Translations under genes and position numbers: made by a program
Part shown: in pieces, positions 21,687 to 32,019 of the stretch
How positions within the stretch are numbered: position 1 is the first letter of the stretch
How the letters are laid out: every line of letters begins with the position of its first letter
Notes under the pieces: model-generated
What the model was told of the DNA's origin: nothing
What the model saw: the letters and a program-made list of their open reading frames with translations, nothing else
Databases searched by the model: none
Origin: Aurelia coerulea
Taxonomy: Eukaryota; Cnidaria; Scyphozoa; Semaeostomeae; Ulmaridae
Assembly: GCA_039566865.1 (NCBI GenBank)
Contig: CM076943.1
Coordinates: 19,068,501-19,132,500 of the forward strand
Direction: 5' to 3'
DNA length: 64,000 nucleotides

Positions 21687-22377
21687 TATTTTATCATATC
21701 CAATATCATTTAAAACCTTTACCTATATGATTGCCTTAATTTCCAATGGCAGTGACCTTTCAAATGGTGATGTATATTTTTATTCCTCCGGTACGTGATT
21801 CCTTATCAGCTTTCATGAGCATCCTCCGACAAGCCTATCGCTCGTGCTTTAGGTCACTTATTTTTTCAAGATTAGTTCTTATTTCTCATAGACACATGCC
21901 ATCCTGTTAAATGAAGACATCTTCGAACAATTGTTTATCTTATTGCAAAAATTCACTTCTGGCCAGGTGATATTTATGCTTGTAAAAATGTGTTCAAATC
22001 AGATAGTGTTTGGTCGTATTCGTTGTACATGTAGGCAGAGAGGTTCACAGAACATATTATAGCATTGCACCGATCTAAAGTGTGTCCCATAAATCATGTC
22101 GTGTTTTTTTTCTGGACTGCCCAATCTTTGGTCCATCCATCAAATGTGCAACATTAATCCTTTCATTCCCAAATTATGAAAAAATTGTCAAAAAAATTAT
22201 TTTTTGCGCTCTTTAGCATATTTTTCCATCGAATAACTCATTTTCGAGAAAAAAACGGCATGACTTTTTGCATTTTTTTCCTCCTTAACTTTTCCCAATG
22301 CAAATTTCCTTTTGTTTAGCCTCAAACGCACATTGTTGCCAAATGGCATGCAAATATTTGAGACAAATTTTATGGTA

Positions 22378-23277
22378 GGGGAGACCGGGGTCAATTGTAA
22401 CACTTTTTGGAAAATCAGCCATATTGTCTACAAAATGATTAACTGCGCTCTTGAATGTAAATGATATTGTAGTTGCATCCCTTGGAATAAAATAGAAATT
22501 AGTTTCCATTACATGGAACCTGTGATAGTTTGAAAATCAGTGGTCAAGTGTTACAACTGCCCCGGTAACACGGGGCAATTGTAACAGATGGCTGGAGCAA
22601 TTGTCACATATCTTTAAGATCATCACAGATGATTATTGCATGACTCTGCTTTTTCCTTGAACAAAATATAGCACCAAGTGGCAGATTATTCATGGCTTTA
22701 AAAAGAAAAAATTAGACATAAGACGTGGTTTTTATTTCTTTGTAAATTTGGGTGCATCAGTTGAAAAAAAATTCCATCGATTGAGAAAAAAATATTCCCT
22801 TTTAACAAATTTCAACTTTTAACTCTTTAATACTGCATGGATGCACATTGGTCGACCAGATAAGAAAATGAATCAAAACCAAACCATCGACACACTGTTA
22901 CAATTGCCCCTGACCTGGTGAGCTATCGTTATTTTCCATTTTCATGTCTCATAAGCTGTGGAGCTTAAAAGTTTTAACGTAGTTTTGATCCTAAATAGAT
23001 GCCATGTTTGTGATGGGAAAATGAAATGTTTTACTCAAGAGCAAAATCTTTCAGACACAAATTTACAGTGAAAGCATGTATTTACTTTCGTACTCAAAAA
23101 CATGTTTTTCCCCCGAAAATTTTGCAAACTTGGCTGAACATTCTTGTATCTCAAGTCGTATGTAGAGGGTTATAATGAGCATGTTCGGTGAAAAAAATCA
23201 GATTTTTTGCACATTTCTGCAAGGCGTGAGAGTCAGTGTTACAATTGCCCCGTGTTACGATTGTCCCCGGTCTCCCC
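22378..23277. mobile_element. GGGGAGACCGGGG TIR element
   Basis: The 900-bp element begins GGGGAGACCGGGGTCAATTG and ends CGATTGTCCCCGGTCTCCCC, with TA on each side. The motif for TGTAACA next to a CCCCG block recurs inside (TGTTACAATTGCCCC), so the terminal sequence is reiterated. Elements with GGGGA..CGGGG(C/T)AA(T/G)TGTAACA ends are widespread in invertebrates. It is non-coding. Confidence 0.78.
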
Positions 23278-23627
23278 TACTGAGCAAGCCATACACAACA
23301 TATGATTTAATCTGCTACAACAGACAGGTTCAGCTTAGGAATAAACCTAAGAAGCATATTTTTCAATATTCACTCAACATTATCTCGATCATTATTCTGT
23401 AACCATTTCAGTGAAGTGGAAGCACAGAGATTACTCTCCTTTTCAATGCTGAATATTTGTTATGAAACAGATTCAATCAACAGCCGTCAAAGTTCTGGTT
23501 CTTCTCTTTGCAAAACAAAACAGATGGCGGTATGGCGGCAGCCCCTGGTATCATTTCTGTTAAAAGGAAAGCAGTATCACAAATGGCAAAATGCTGATAA
23601 ATGTGCATACGCAAACTGAATCAATGT

Positions 23628-23822
23628 TGGATGAAGGTGAAGGTGAAGTTGCGTTTTTCAGCGCCAAGCGCTGGGATCGCAGAAATAGAGCAGACCTAAT
23701 CGAGTCCGCGACCCCTGTCATGACGCTCAAGTGATGGGGTCCTACCGGGTATCGAACCCACTCCGCCTGACTGTTCTGGCTGCAAAGTCAGAGGATTACA
23801 CCACTGCGCCACAACACCTTGG
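23628..23822 (-). repeat. tRNA-derived SINE
   Basis: On the minus strand the head reads GGTGTTGTGGCGCAGTGGTG, containing the pol III A box TGGCGCAGTGG. About 40 nt downstream is GGTTCGATACC, a near-perfect B box. The roughly 70-nt head is tRNA-like, and a tRNA-unrelated body follows to about 23628 with a GGTGAA-type simple end. It is not a functional tRNA gene: the acceptor stem is not paired and the sequence continues without a terminator. Confidence 0.75.
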
Positions 23823-23941
23823 ATGAGGAGATCGATCTGCGCCAGCAACATCCAACCTCGCTAATGCAATGCTTACTAAAACATTTGATTGCAGTGAACT
23901 TCATTGAGCCATGGGTAGTTAAATGCCACAGTTGTGCTTAA

Positions 23942-24540
23942 CCCTATCAAGCCTAGGGAGGGGGGCTAAATCAACTCCCTCTCGCGGTTTTTCTTCTGTG
24001 GATTTAACCAAGTGCACTTACAACGTTGAAACTTTCCGACTTTTATGTCCGTCGCATGATTAAAAATGAACTTTCTAGAAAAATAAAATGCATTACAAAC
24101 ACGATCAATTTCTAAGAGATGTCTGTGCACAATTTCGAATAAATGCTAATAAAATCTACAATAAAGGCATTAACACGATGAAATTTGATTAACTTATGCT
24201 ACTTTTGATCCTCTATCCAACTACATAATTTGTTTGTAATTTGATCGTATGGTTATGCGTATTTTCGGCTGTACGCATGCGCAAATTCTTTAAATTCCTG
24301 TGTGATTACGTCATCATTTTTAACTAATCTTTCTTTTCAAAGTAAAAGCTATTCAACCATAGAATACACTAAAATTTGACTCATATTCTTATTGCTTTCT
24401 ATTTTCTCACAATCAACGATTGAAGATTTTTAGTACTGAGCCCTATCGACTTCTAAAATTTTACATTATGACGTCATGAGCATGTCACGTGACACAACTA
24501 AAATATATTTCATTTTCGGGCTCAGCTCATGATGTTCTAC
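23942..24540. mobile_element. piggyBac-like MITE, right-truncated copy
   Basis: TTAA at 23938-23941 is followed by CCCTATCAAGCCTAGGG, the left terminus of the complete element at 27123-28189. The two are collinear for about 600 bp (for example TTGATCCTCTATCCAACT and TGTACGCATGCGCA). It breaks off after CAGCTCATGATGTTCTAC. It provides the empty-site version of the G-run insertion found in the other copy. Confidence 0.75.
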
Positions 24541-24759
24541 AGTAGAAACCCGCATAAAAGAACCCAGTATTATAAGTACCTTAAGGCTGAAATTCCATGA
24601 TTGCAACTTTTTAAACAACCTGAAATTGCTATGTATTTTGAAAACAGGAATAATGAGTATGAGCATCCAATTAATTTTGTTTTAAAAAACGTTCATACCT
24701 GGAATGTTATTTAATCTAGGACATGGGAAAATTGGCGGGAAAAGGATTGGCCAGGGTTA

Positions 24760-25390
24760 AAGAAGAGTCAGATAAAAGCAATTAAAAAGATGTTTAACCT
24801 TACAGACAACACCAAATTGGCGATTGAGGAAAGAATCCGGTTTATGACAATGAAGGAAAGGGTGGCGTTTAAAAAGTTCATGATGTTTCAGCAAATAATG
24901 AACACAAAAACTGAGTGATTGTGTAAGAAAGTAGTAGAGAATCGAAAGAAAATGAAATACATAAAATTGTTGGTACAGTGAAATAGAGGATGGTGCAGAA
25001 AAATATGAAATAGATCTAGATTGGGTTACAGGGATGAACAAATCTGAATGGAAGAAAACATTGAAGGGATAGATAATGGAAACGTTGGAAAAAAAATCAA
25101 GGGAAAAGGAGGAAAACCCTAGGATGTTAAGACACTAAAAACTGCACAAATACAGGAGATAGAATTATCTAGGAGAAGTAGTGGTAAAGACAGACGGAGA
25201 AATAATAAAAACAAAATTAGAAACGTGGGATATTTGAAGAAATATTGGAAAGGAAAGGTATCGTTGTTGTGGAGAAAAAGAAGTAACTGAACATATTTTA
25301 GAATGCAGTAAAGTTATGGATGGAAGTACTCAAGAGAAAGGCAAAGAAAGAATGGCTGGAAAGTGACAACAGTGAAGAGCTAGTACAACT
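24760..25390 (+). pseudogene. Decayed LINE C-terminal region (tentative)
   Basis: A purine-rich stretch contains a short open segment reading ERYRCCGEKEVTEHILEC. This resembles the Cys/His zinc-binding tail (C..C...EHxxxEC) after the RT of many non-LTR elements. Other frames are broken and the ends are undefined. Confidence 0.35.
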
Positions 25391-25404
25391 TACAGAGTAC
25401 ACGT

Positions 25405-25505
25405 ATTTTTTTTATAAGAAACCGCTTATAAGAAACGGTAGGGTAGGCTCAATTTTTCGAAAGTTATGAAACAACCCTACCTGAATTTAAAAATCTAAGA
25501 AACTT
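25405..25505. repeat. TATAAGAAAC repeat, family E fragment
   Basis: TTTATAAGAAACCGCTTATA, then GAAACGGTAGG and AACAACCCTACCTGAATTTA match the left part of the elements at 60031-60418 and 62848-63215. The right half is absent. The following 300 bp show nothing recognisable except a short CGCTCGCTTCGCTCGCGC hairpin near 25680. Confidence 0.65.
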
Positions 25506-25820
25506 TTAGTTTTTCCTACCAATAGTGCAAAAGAAATTGTTCATTGCATTAGAAACATCCTTATTGCTCCTAGTTTTAGTACCAGATTCTTTGAGACAAT
25601 ACTACTTACATTTGATCTCTTGTTGAGAATTTCATTAATTGTTTTCTAAGATTCTTTCATACTAGGAAGTCAAGCGCTCGCTTCGCTCGCGCTTGAACAT
25701 TCCTAGCTCCTGCAGAGAGCTATTTAAAAATATCTTATAATTCACCTTGAATGTACAATAACAGACTCTATAGTTGAAGGACACATAGTAATTAATGAAT
25801 GTAGCCGTGGATAGAATGCG

Positions 25821-26119
25821 CCCGGGGGGAGGGGGGGTACATAACTTGTAGATGAACGGGGGTCTGTCGCCCGGTTTTCAGAAAGGTAACCTCTTCTAAT
25901 TACCGAAACTTGCCTTGGTACCCACTTTTATGATAAATTTTGGCGGAAAACTGCCCATTTTGAACTATTTTTGCGAATTTCAGCAAAACCCCCACCCATG
26001 TTCATGAAAATCTGCCGAGAAAAGGACCCTTGTTTAGAGAATTTTCTGCCCAAAAACCCATCCATATGGGCGGCACATACCCATACCCTGAACATGTTAT
26101 GTAACCCGCCCCCCTCGGG
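25821..26119. mobile_element. G-run/C-run element copy 2, 8-bp duplication
   Basis: The ends are CCCGGGGGGAGGGGGGGTAC and the inverse of CGCCCCCCTCGGG. AGAATGCG duplicates exactly at 25813-25820 and 26120-26127. The interior holds the reiterated phrases typical of the family (GCCGAGAAAAGGACCC, GGGCGGCACATACCCATACC). Confidence 0.85.
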
Positions 26120-26187
26120 AGAATGCGAAACCTGTTGTCGTGCACCCATACGTATGCAACAGCACAAAGTTTATGCAGTTTGAAAAG

Positions 26188-26684
26188 TAGCCTGTGTTCC
26201 AGACCACTTGGAAAGGAAAGTGGTCTGTGTAACCAAGCACTGATCCGTGTTCAAACGATGAATTGAATTGCGAAATAATTAAGGGGATTCTTTCACGGAT
26301 CTGATTGGCTGCAATGAAGTCAATGATCAACACAACGGATGTCTTTGTGAACATTTGTGTTTGAAACAAACCAGGGCTGATCGTTATCACTTTGCACGGA
26401 CGTAAAAACTCAGTAGGATTAGCAGGCATTCAAATCTCCTATTCTTTCATCGTAAAAAGTCAATAGGATTAGCAGACATTGAAATTTTCTATTCTTTGTA
26501 TTGTAATGTGAGTTCTTCACATGAGACAGGCTTTTCTTTTTGATAACAAAACAAATAATGATTATGCGAATTATTAGTTGCATAAATTAATTTTTCTTCA
26601 GATTCCGAAGAATATTTGTGAACACGGATTAGTGCATTGTTACACAGACCACTTTCCTTCTCAAGTGGTCTGGAACACAGGCTA
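26188..26684. mobile_element. TAGCCTG foldback element with 9-bp duplication
   Basis: The ends TAGCCTGTGTTCCAGACCAC and GTGGTCTGGAACACAGGCTA are exact inverses. TTTGAAAAG is duplicated at 26179-26187 and 26685-26693. The arms extend further (AGCACTGATCCGTGTTCA against TGAACACGGATTAGTGCA-like pairs). A 9-bp duplication is typical of Mutator-like elements. It shares TAGCCTG ends with the 54-bp element at 6215. Confidence 0.8.
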
Positions 26685-27122
26685 TTTGAAAAGATGCTTC
26701 CCAGTTTGCATATTCTAAATCTATACTTGAAAGGAAGATGAGGGTGTTTTGTATATCGCTGACCACAGCGCTCCGCAGCAAAAATATAGTTATGAGCTGT
26801 CAACCAAACTGTGTCACCCAACAACGAACAATTCCCGACCAAAAAACACCTTGATTAAAAATGATTCTACAAAAAAACTACAGCATGAAACTGTATGAAA
26901 TTTTCAGAATGAACCAAGGAATGATTATGCTATCTCATGATATAATTCGTTAGTTCCTAAAAATATTTTTAAGAGTAGAAAAGTAAACTGTTCTGTTCTG
27001 CATTCTGCAAGGGAAACACCTAGCAAAAAGGCCCCGATTCCCTACCAAAAACAACCTGAGTAGAAATAATTTTAGAAAAGAACTACTCCATATAACAGGA
27101 TGAGATTTTCAGAGAGCTTTAA

Positions 27123-28189
27123 CCCTATCAAGCCTAGGGTGGCTGAATCAGCCCCTCCCCCCTAACGGCTTTTCTTATGTGGATTTTTACCAAGTGCACT
27201 TACAACGCTGAAACTTTCTGACTTTTAGTTTTTATCCTTCTTATAATCAAAAATAAATTTTAAATTCATCCCTGGGGGTAAACGTGATCAATTTGTGAGA
27301 AATGTCTGTGCAAAATTTCAATAAATGCTAATAAAATCTACAGCAAATCCAGGAAAATAATGAAATTGGAGGAATATATGCTACTTTTGATCCTCTATCC
27401 AACTGTATAATTTGTTTGTAATTTGAAGGTATGATTATGCGTATTTTGGCTGTACGCATGCGCACATTCTTTGAATTACTGTGTGATAACATAATCACTT
27501 TTTACAAATTTTTCTTTGCAAAGCAAAAGCTATTCAACCATAGAATACATTAAAATTGGACCCACGTCCTTATTGCCTTTCGTTTTCTCACAATCAACGA
27601 TTTAAAATTTTTAGTACTAAACCCTATTGACTTTGAAAATTCTATATTGTGAAGTCATGAGTACGTCACGTGACATAACTAAAAATAGATTTCATTTTTG
27701 GGTTCAGCTCCCCGGGGGGGGGGGGTACTTCACATATTTTGGGTACGGGGACGTGCCATCGGGAAGGGTATCGATTTTCACGATTTTGGTATAAGGAACG
27801 GTATCGATTTTCACGATTTTGGTATAAGGAACGGTATCGATTTTCGCAATTTTGGTTTAAAGAACGATTTTGGTATACCTTTTCGGAAAATTGGTATAAG
27901 GTCGGGTATACTTTTTCGCAAAATTGGTATAAAGTCAGGTATACTTTTTCGCAAAATTGGTATAAGGAACGGGTATGTTTTTGAAGCTTCGATGGCACGT
28001 CCCCGACCAAAACCTGGTCAAGTACCCCCCCCCCCCCCCCCCCCCCGGGTTCAGCTCATGATGTACTATGCACATGCCAAGTTTCAAGGCTCTACATTGT
28101 TCAGAACGGAAATAAAACAGGGAGGGGGGGGGCTGAATCAGCCCCCACCTAGTCTTCCTGGAGCATCAAATACCCTAGGCCTGATAGGA
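27123..28189. mobile_element. piggyBac-like MITE, complete, with nested insertion
   Basis: TTAA, then CCCTATCAAGCCTAGGG, and at the right end CCCTAGGCCTGATAGGA then TTAA. GGCTGAATCAGCCCC is near the left end and GGGGCTGAATCAGCCCCC near the right, which extends the TIR logic. The duplication and the CCCT start fit piggyBac. About 340 bp of it is the later insertion at 27711-28049. It has no transposase. Confidence 0.82.
27711..28049. mobile_element. G-run/C-run element copy 3, nested, filled site
   Basis: CCC and a G-run then TACTT open it; CTGGTCAAGTAC, a long C-run and GGG close it. TTCAGCTC is duplicated (27703-27710 and 28050-28057). The paralogous piggyBac copy at about 24520-24535 carries the uninterrupted site (CTCAGCTCATGATG). 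The interior is a tandem array of about 33-bp units around TTTTGGTATAAGGAACGG and TTCGCAAAATTGGTATAA. Confidence 0.88.
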
Positions 28190-28700
28190 TTAAAGCACAA
28201 GTGAGCTAGCTTCCCGCAAAATCCGCCAATACCAAATAATTTCAGATTTAACAGAGTCTGTATCTGTAATCAGTGAATGCAATCTGCCCTCTTCTGCAGG
28301 AGAGTTACCTTTCATATCAATGCCTGAAGTCCCCGTGGACACTGCACTGTCTTTGTGCTCCCCCTTTTGTTTGAGTTGTGTTGTTAATCACAAAAAAACA
28401 GTGTTTATCGCAAAACTTTCCTTATGATTTCTTTTATCTACTTTTGAATAAAAATGGCATAAAGCAACACTTCTGGTTGCGCCAATTGTCTCTCAATGAA
28501 CTGATAATTCTAGAAGAAAAATGAAGATGGCGCATAGTTCTAACATTTTTACGTTGCATTGTGCTGTGCTGATTCGCGCATGGGAAATACAAAATTTCTT
28601 CATCTTCTTGAAAGGTAGCCAATGTTTTCCATGTAAATAGCAAGAATGTTAGGGTATAAAAAATTCTGGCATAGAATTGTGAAAAATCTTCAGAAAATAC

Positions 28701-28770
28701 CAAGGGCGCCTACCTTGTACTGTATCCGTGACCTGTGTTCACAGAGTAATTGGTGTCCTGTGACCCAGTC
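28701..28770. repeat. Left member of an inverted repeat pair (CAAGGGCGCC)
   Basis: CAAGGGCGCCTACCTTGTAC and AGAGTAATTGGTGTCCTGTG recur inverted at 31125-31200. The two could be the ends of one 2.5-kb element or two independent ends. No flanking duplication matches. Confidence 0.5.
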
Positions 28771-29364
28771 CTGTTTATCTGTGTATATCATAAGAAACAA
28801 TATGTGTCTCTGGAACTCAAATGTCAAAGCAGTCCTGAAACTTCTATCATTAGACGCAATATACAATAATGCCAAACATATACAACAAATGTACAAATGC
28901 GCTTTTCAACATGATCAAGAGAAAACTTAAATCATTTTTTATTGAAAAATGGAAAATTAAAATAAACAAAGCCTCCGAGACCTCTCAAGAGAACAGAAAA
29001 CTCCGTTGTTTCAAACTTTTCAAGACAGATTTTAAAATCGAGGAATACTTGAGTGAGGAGTGAGATACCAGGTTTCCAAAAACGGAAGGTTCTGTCAAAA
29101 ATACGATGTTCGGATCATGATCTACACGTCGAGACAGGAAGACACAAAAATCTAAGCCTTCATCAAAGATTGTGCAAACACTGCGACTCACAAGATGTTG
29201 AGGACGAAATACATTTTCTATTAAGATGCAATAAATATGCACAGATAAGGGACGAAATGATGCTTAAATTCCCTGAAATCACGATTTCCCCTCCTGATAA
29301 GGACCTAACAAACGAGTTCAAAGAAGTCATGTCGTGCCGAACACTTCCTAAGACCAGTCTTTAA
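28740..29364 (+). pseudogene. LINE C-terminal fragment with CCHC knuckle
   Basis: The last 104 open codons (from 29053) include HVETGRHKNLSLHQR, then LCKHC and EDEIHFLLRC, giving C-x2-C-x9-H-x4-C. This is the zinc-binding tail found after the RT in several invertebrate LINEs. Upstream frames at 28750-29060 carry related but frameshifted segments (for example MIKRKLKSFFIEKW). There is no RT core, so it is a 5'-truncated, decayed copy. Confidence 0.65.
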
Positions 29365-30250
29365 TTATGTTCCTATGCAAAGCAAAGAACCTTCGTGAAA
29401 AAACCTTTTGGAGTCATCATAAACTCGAACATTCGCAATGAGCCTAGTATACGTGCCTATATCTAGTACAAGTTTTGTGCTACATTTTCACCGCAGTTCT
29501 TTTTGATTCATTTTAGTTCAGTGCTTTCTTATCTTATTTCACTATATTGTTACTGTATTTTATATTAGTTTCGTTATGTTAGGTTATGTTTTATGTTTAG
29601 TTTAGTTAGCTTGCCATGTCTGTAAACTTAGGTAGTGCATCATGATGATATCTATAAGAAACCAAGGGGTATGCAACTTCTGCAGGTAAGCCAATCAGTG
29701 AGCTGGATCTCAAGAGAAGATTATCACAAGCGCGTTCTATCCGTTGTGGTTTCGGCCAAGCAAAATTGTTTACACAAGCCTTTGTTCAACCAGATGTGAA
29801 AAGTGACACCGTATGCAAACTCGGGGGTCGCGTGAAAAGTCAATCCTCAAGATTATTTGAGGACGAGAGTAGTACCTGAGAATAACAATAAATACATGTT
29901 TAATAAGAAACGGTTTTCAAGAAATTCTGCCTGCACCTCTAGAAAATTAAGAGACCATGATAAAAAGAAGAGGTCAAGTTCCAAGTTAATAACTATTTTT
30001 TCAAATGCACTCTTCATTCAAATTCTACAGTTTCCTTTCATGCACCAGACAAATTCTTAGCCTAATATTGAGAATTTAAACTTATTAAAGGCTTGCATGC
30101 TATTGAACCAATTCTTCCTTCATGTTATGATACTTTGAATGAAGGAAAGTACTTGCAAAATCAATATTTCAACAACAAAACGGTTAATTTAAGCAACTTT
30201 GCTTACAATTCGAGCACTTGTCCTGTTCAAGACAACACAACAAGTCAGAC
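29365..30250. other. Intergenic stretch with nothing recognised
   Basis: There is no ORF with family features and no clear inverted or tandem repeat. It begins as the probable 3' UTR of the LINE fragment. Confidence 0.4.
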
Positions 30251-30251
30251 C

Positions 30252-30395
30252 ATGGGTAGTTAGACACTGCTGATGTGCTTATATGGAGGAGTGCTGGATA
30301 ATATGTATCTGCGGGGGAAATTTTCTATAGTACTGCGGAGGAGATATTATGTATCTGCGGGGGAAATTTTTTATAGTACTTCGGAGGAGATATCG
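30252..30395. repeat. Solo arm of the ATGGGTAGTTAGACACTGCTG foldback family
   Basis: ATGGGTAGTTAGACACTGCT through TATGTATCTGCGGGGGAAAT and GTACTGCGGAGGAGATAT matches the left arm of 63510-63768. Part of the arm (TATGTATCTGCGGGGG to GGAGGAGATAT) is repeated in tandem. No inverted partner follows. Confidence 0.7.
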
Positions 30396-30842
30396 GGAGC
30401 GAAGAGAGAAGGAGAGAGAAGAAAGCTTCATGCTTATTCACTTTGGTGTCCTGTCACCCACTCTAAAAGCTGACCGTTCCAAGGGTCAAAAGTGAAGAAT
30501 AATGTTGAACAGTTTGCGGTCCACATATTTGTAAATAATGCATCAAAGAATGCAACCATATGGAATGTGACTCCCTCGATTGAGTACGAAGGCGCGTGAA
30601 TTGTATGCGAAGGAGCGTGTGGTGTTTTTAAATTTGTGGTTTGTTTAGGAAATCATACTCAACTTGTTTTGCGAGACTCAGATGACTGCTCGGCACCTCG
30701 AAGTTCTCTCACTTAACTTGAAAGTTTCTTAAGCTCTTGGAGGCTTCGAACATTGCGATTTTTCGATTGAATGGCACCGTTCGGATCATTTTAAATGCGG
30801 GAACAGCCAGACAGTTATGAAACGAAGATATACCTATCTTTG

Positions 30843-30902
30843 TGGGGGCCGAGGGCCGAGGGCCATGGTGCCGAGGGCCGGGGCTGGGGGGCCGGGGCTG
30901 GT
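30843..30902. repeat. GC-rich GGGCCGAGGGCC short repeats
   Basis: Reiterated GGCCGAGGGCC and GGGGCTGGGGGGCC units give a sharp local GC spike in an AT-rich background. It could be a small minisatellite. It is not near an exon. Confidence 0.6.
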
Positions 30903-31124
30903 GATTTCGAATAGCCGATTTTTACTGAGACTTGCAGCAAGTCAACTTCCGCCCTTGCGGTCTGATAAAGCCTGTGCTGAAGAAAAACCGGACAAACAGG
31001 TTTGACCGCCACCCCGCAGAGGGAGAGGCACTGTGCATGGGAGAATATTAACTACGGTTAAAGGACTCTAACCGACATTGAAAAAAGTGAACAATTATGG
31101 CGCGCTTCTGGGACACTCTCGTCT

Positions 31125-31200
31125 CTGTACTGTGTCACAGGACACCAATTACTCTACAGTACTGGGAATAAACACACTTCCTACAAGGCAGGCGCCCTTG
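31125..31200. repeat. Right member of the CAAGGGCGCC inverted pair
   Basis: CACAGGACACCAATTACTCT and CAAGGCAGGCGCCCTTG are the inverse of the sequence at 28701-28770. Confidence 0.5.
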
Positions 31201-31610
31201 TCTCGGCTTACCAAAACATAAATCGTTATTTGTGTCACTTGTGTTAATTACAGGGTTTCAAATTGCCGCTCCTTTATTATCTTTATTATCTTTATTTAAT
31301 TTAGGGTTTGACTAGACGGCAAGTCCAGCTTTTGACCCACCAATCCCTAGTCTCATTATTGATGTTAGTTTTGAATATTTAGACAACACAAGCGCTTCCT
31401 ATGGCTTTGTTTTCATGAAAGATTATTTGACATTTTCTTTTGACTGTTTGACATTCGTAGATTTTCTGTCGTGTTTTTGCGCAGCATTGTAAAGGGAACC
31501 AAAGCATATACAAGCCTTTGATAAAAATAACCATGCAAAGATAATAGGCTGTGGCACGTGCCACACCATATTTGGGCAGCTTATCGAAGTCAACAGAAAA
31601 TACCAATATC

Positions 31611-31632
31611 TGATTGGCTAGAGATTTTATAT
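31611..31632 (+). promoter_or_regulatory. Possible promoter: inverted CCAAT box and TATA-like motif
   Basis: TGATTGGCTA (inverse of an AGCCAAT box) is followed five bases later by TTTTATAT, about 145 bp before the start codon of the saposin-like gene. Spacing and order are plausible for a pol II promoter, but the motifs are short and common. Confidence 0.25.
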
Positions 31633-31773
31633 GCTTACATTCCCGTTAGGGAGACAAAGTGCTGACGCTCTTGTTTTGTGAGTGAATCAATGTTTAGGGC
31701 TCAAGGGCTCACGTTATCATTTCTCTAGTTTGCTCGTCTCCAGTTATTCGCAGGTGTTTGTGGGTGTGATAAA

Positions 31774-32019
31774 ATGTCTTCAAAATTGTTTTTCGTACTA
31801 TGTTTTGCTTTTGCAAGCGTTTGCACAGTGAAGTGTGAAGAAGGCTTCAGATATGACAGCAAGTGTTTCAGTTTATGCCAAGAATTCGTTCCGTTCATAC
31901 AGGATGTTATTGGGCAGAAGAGCTCTGTTGCTGGGGCCGCGCCTACGGCGATTTTGTACAGGATGGTTAATGAAAGAGCTACAAAATTTTGTTTATCTAA
32001 ATTGGAGAACATGGACAAG
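31774..32019 (+). CDS. Saposin-like gene exon 1: signal peptide and first half of SapB
   Basis: ATG at 31774 starts 82 codons, ending ATGGACAAG|GTATTTTC (phase 0). It encodes the signal peptide and then [17 protein letters not shown] and [16 protein letters not shown], the first three cysteines of the SapB domain. The first pair is Cx3C where Cx2C is typical. Reading through the donor stops after 11 more codons, so an unspliced message would make a truncated protein. No upstream in-frame ATG is needed: the hydrophobic leader begins at this Met. Confidence 0.85.

Noticed and set aside
23752..23822. Functional tRNA gene
   Set aside because: The A and B boxes are good, but the acceptor stem does not pair and the sequence continues as a SINE body.
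27739..27984. Repetitive ORF with FSRFWYKERYRF-type units
   Set aside because: The repeat is explained by tandem DNA units inside a G-run element. Frames on both strands are open for the same reason.
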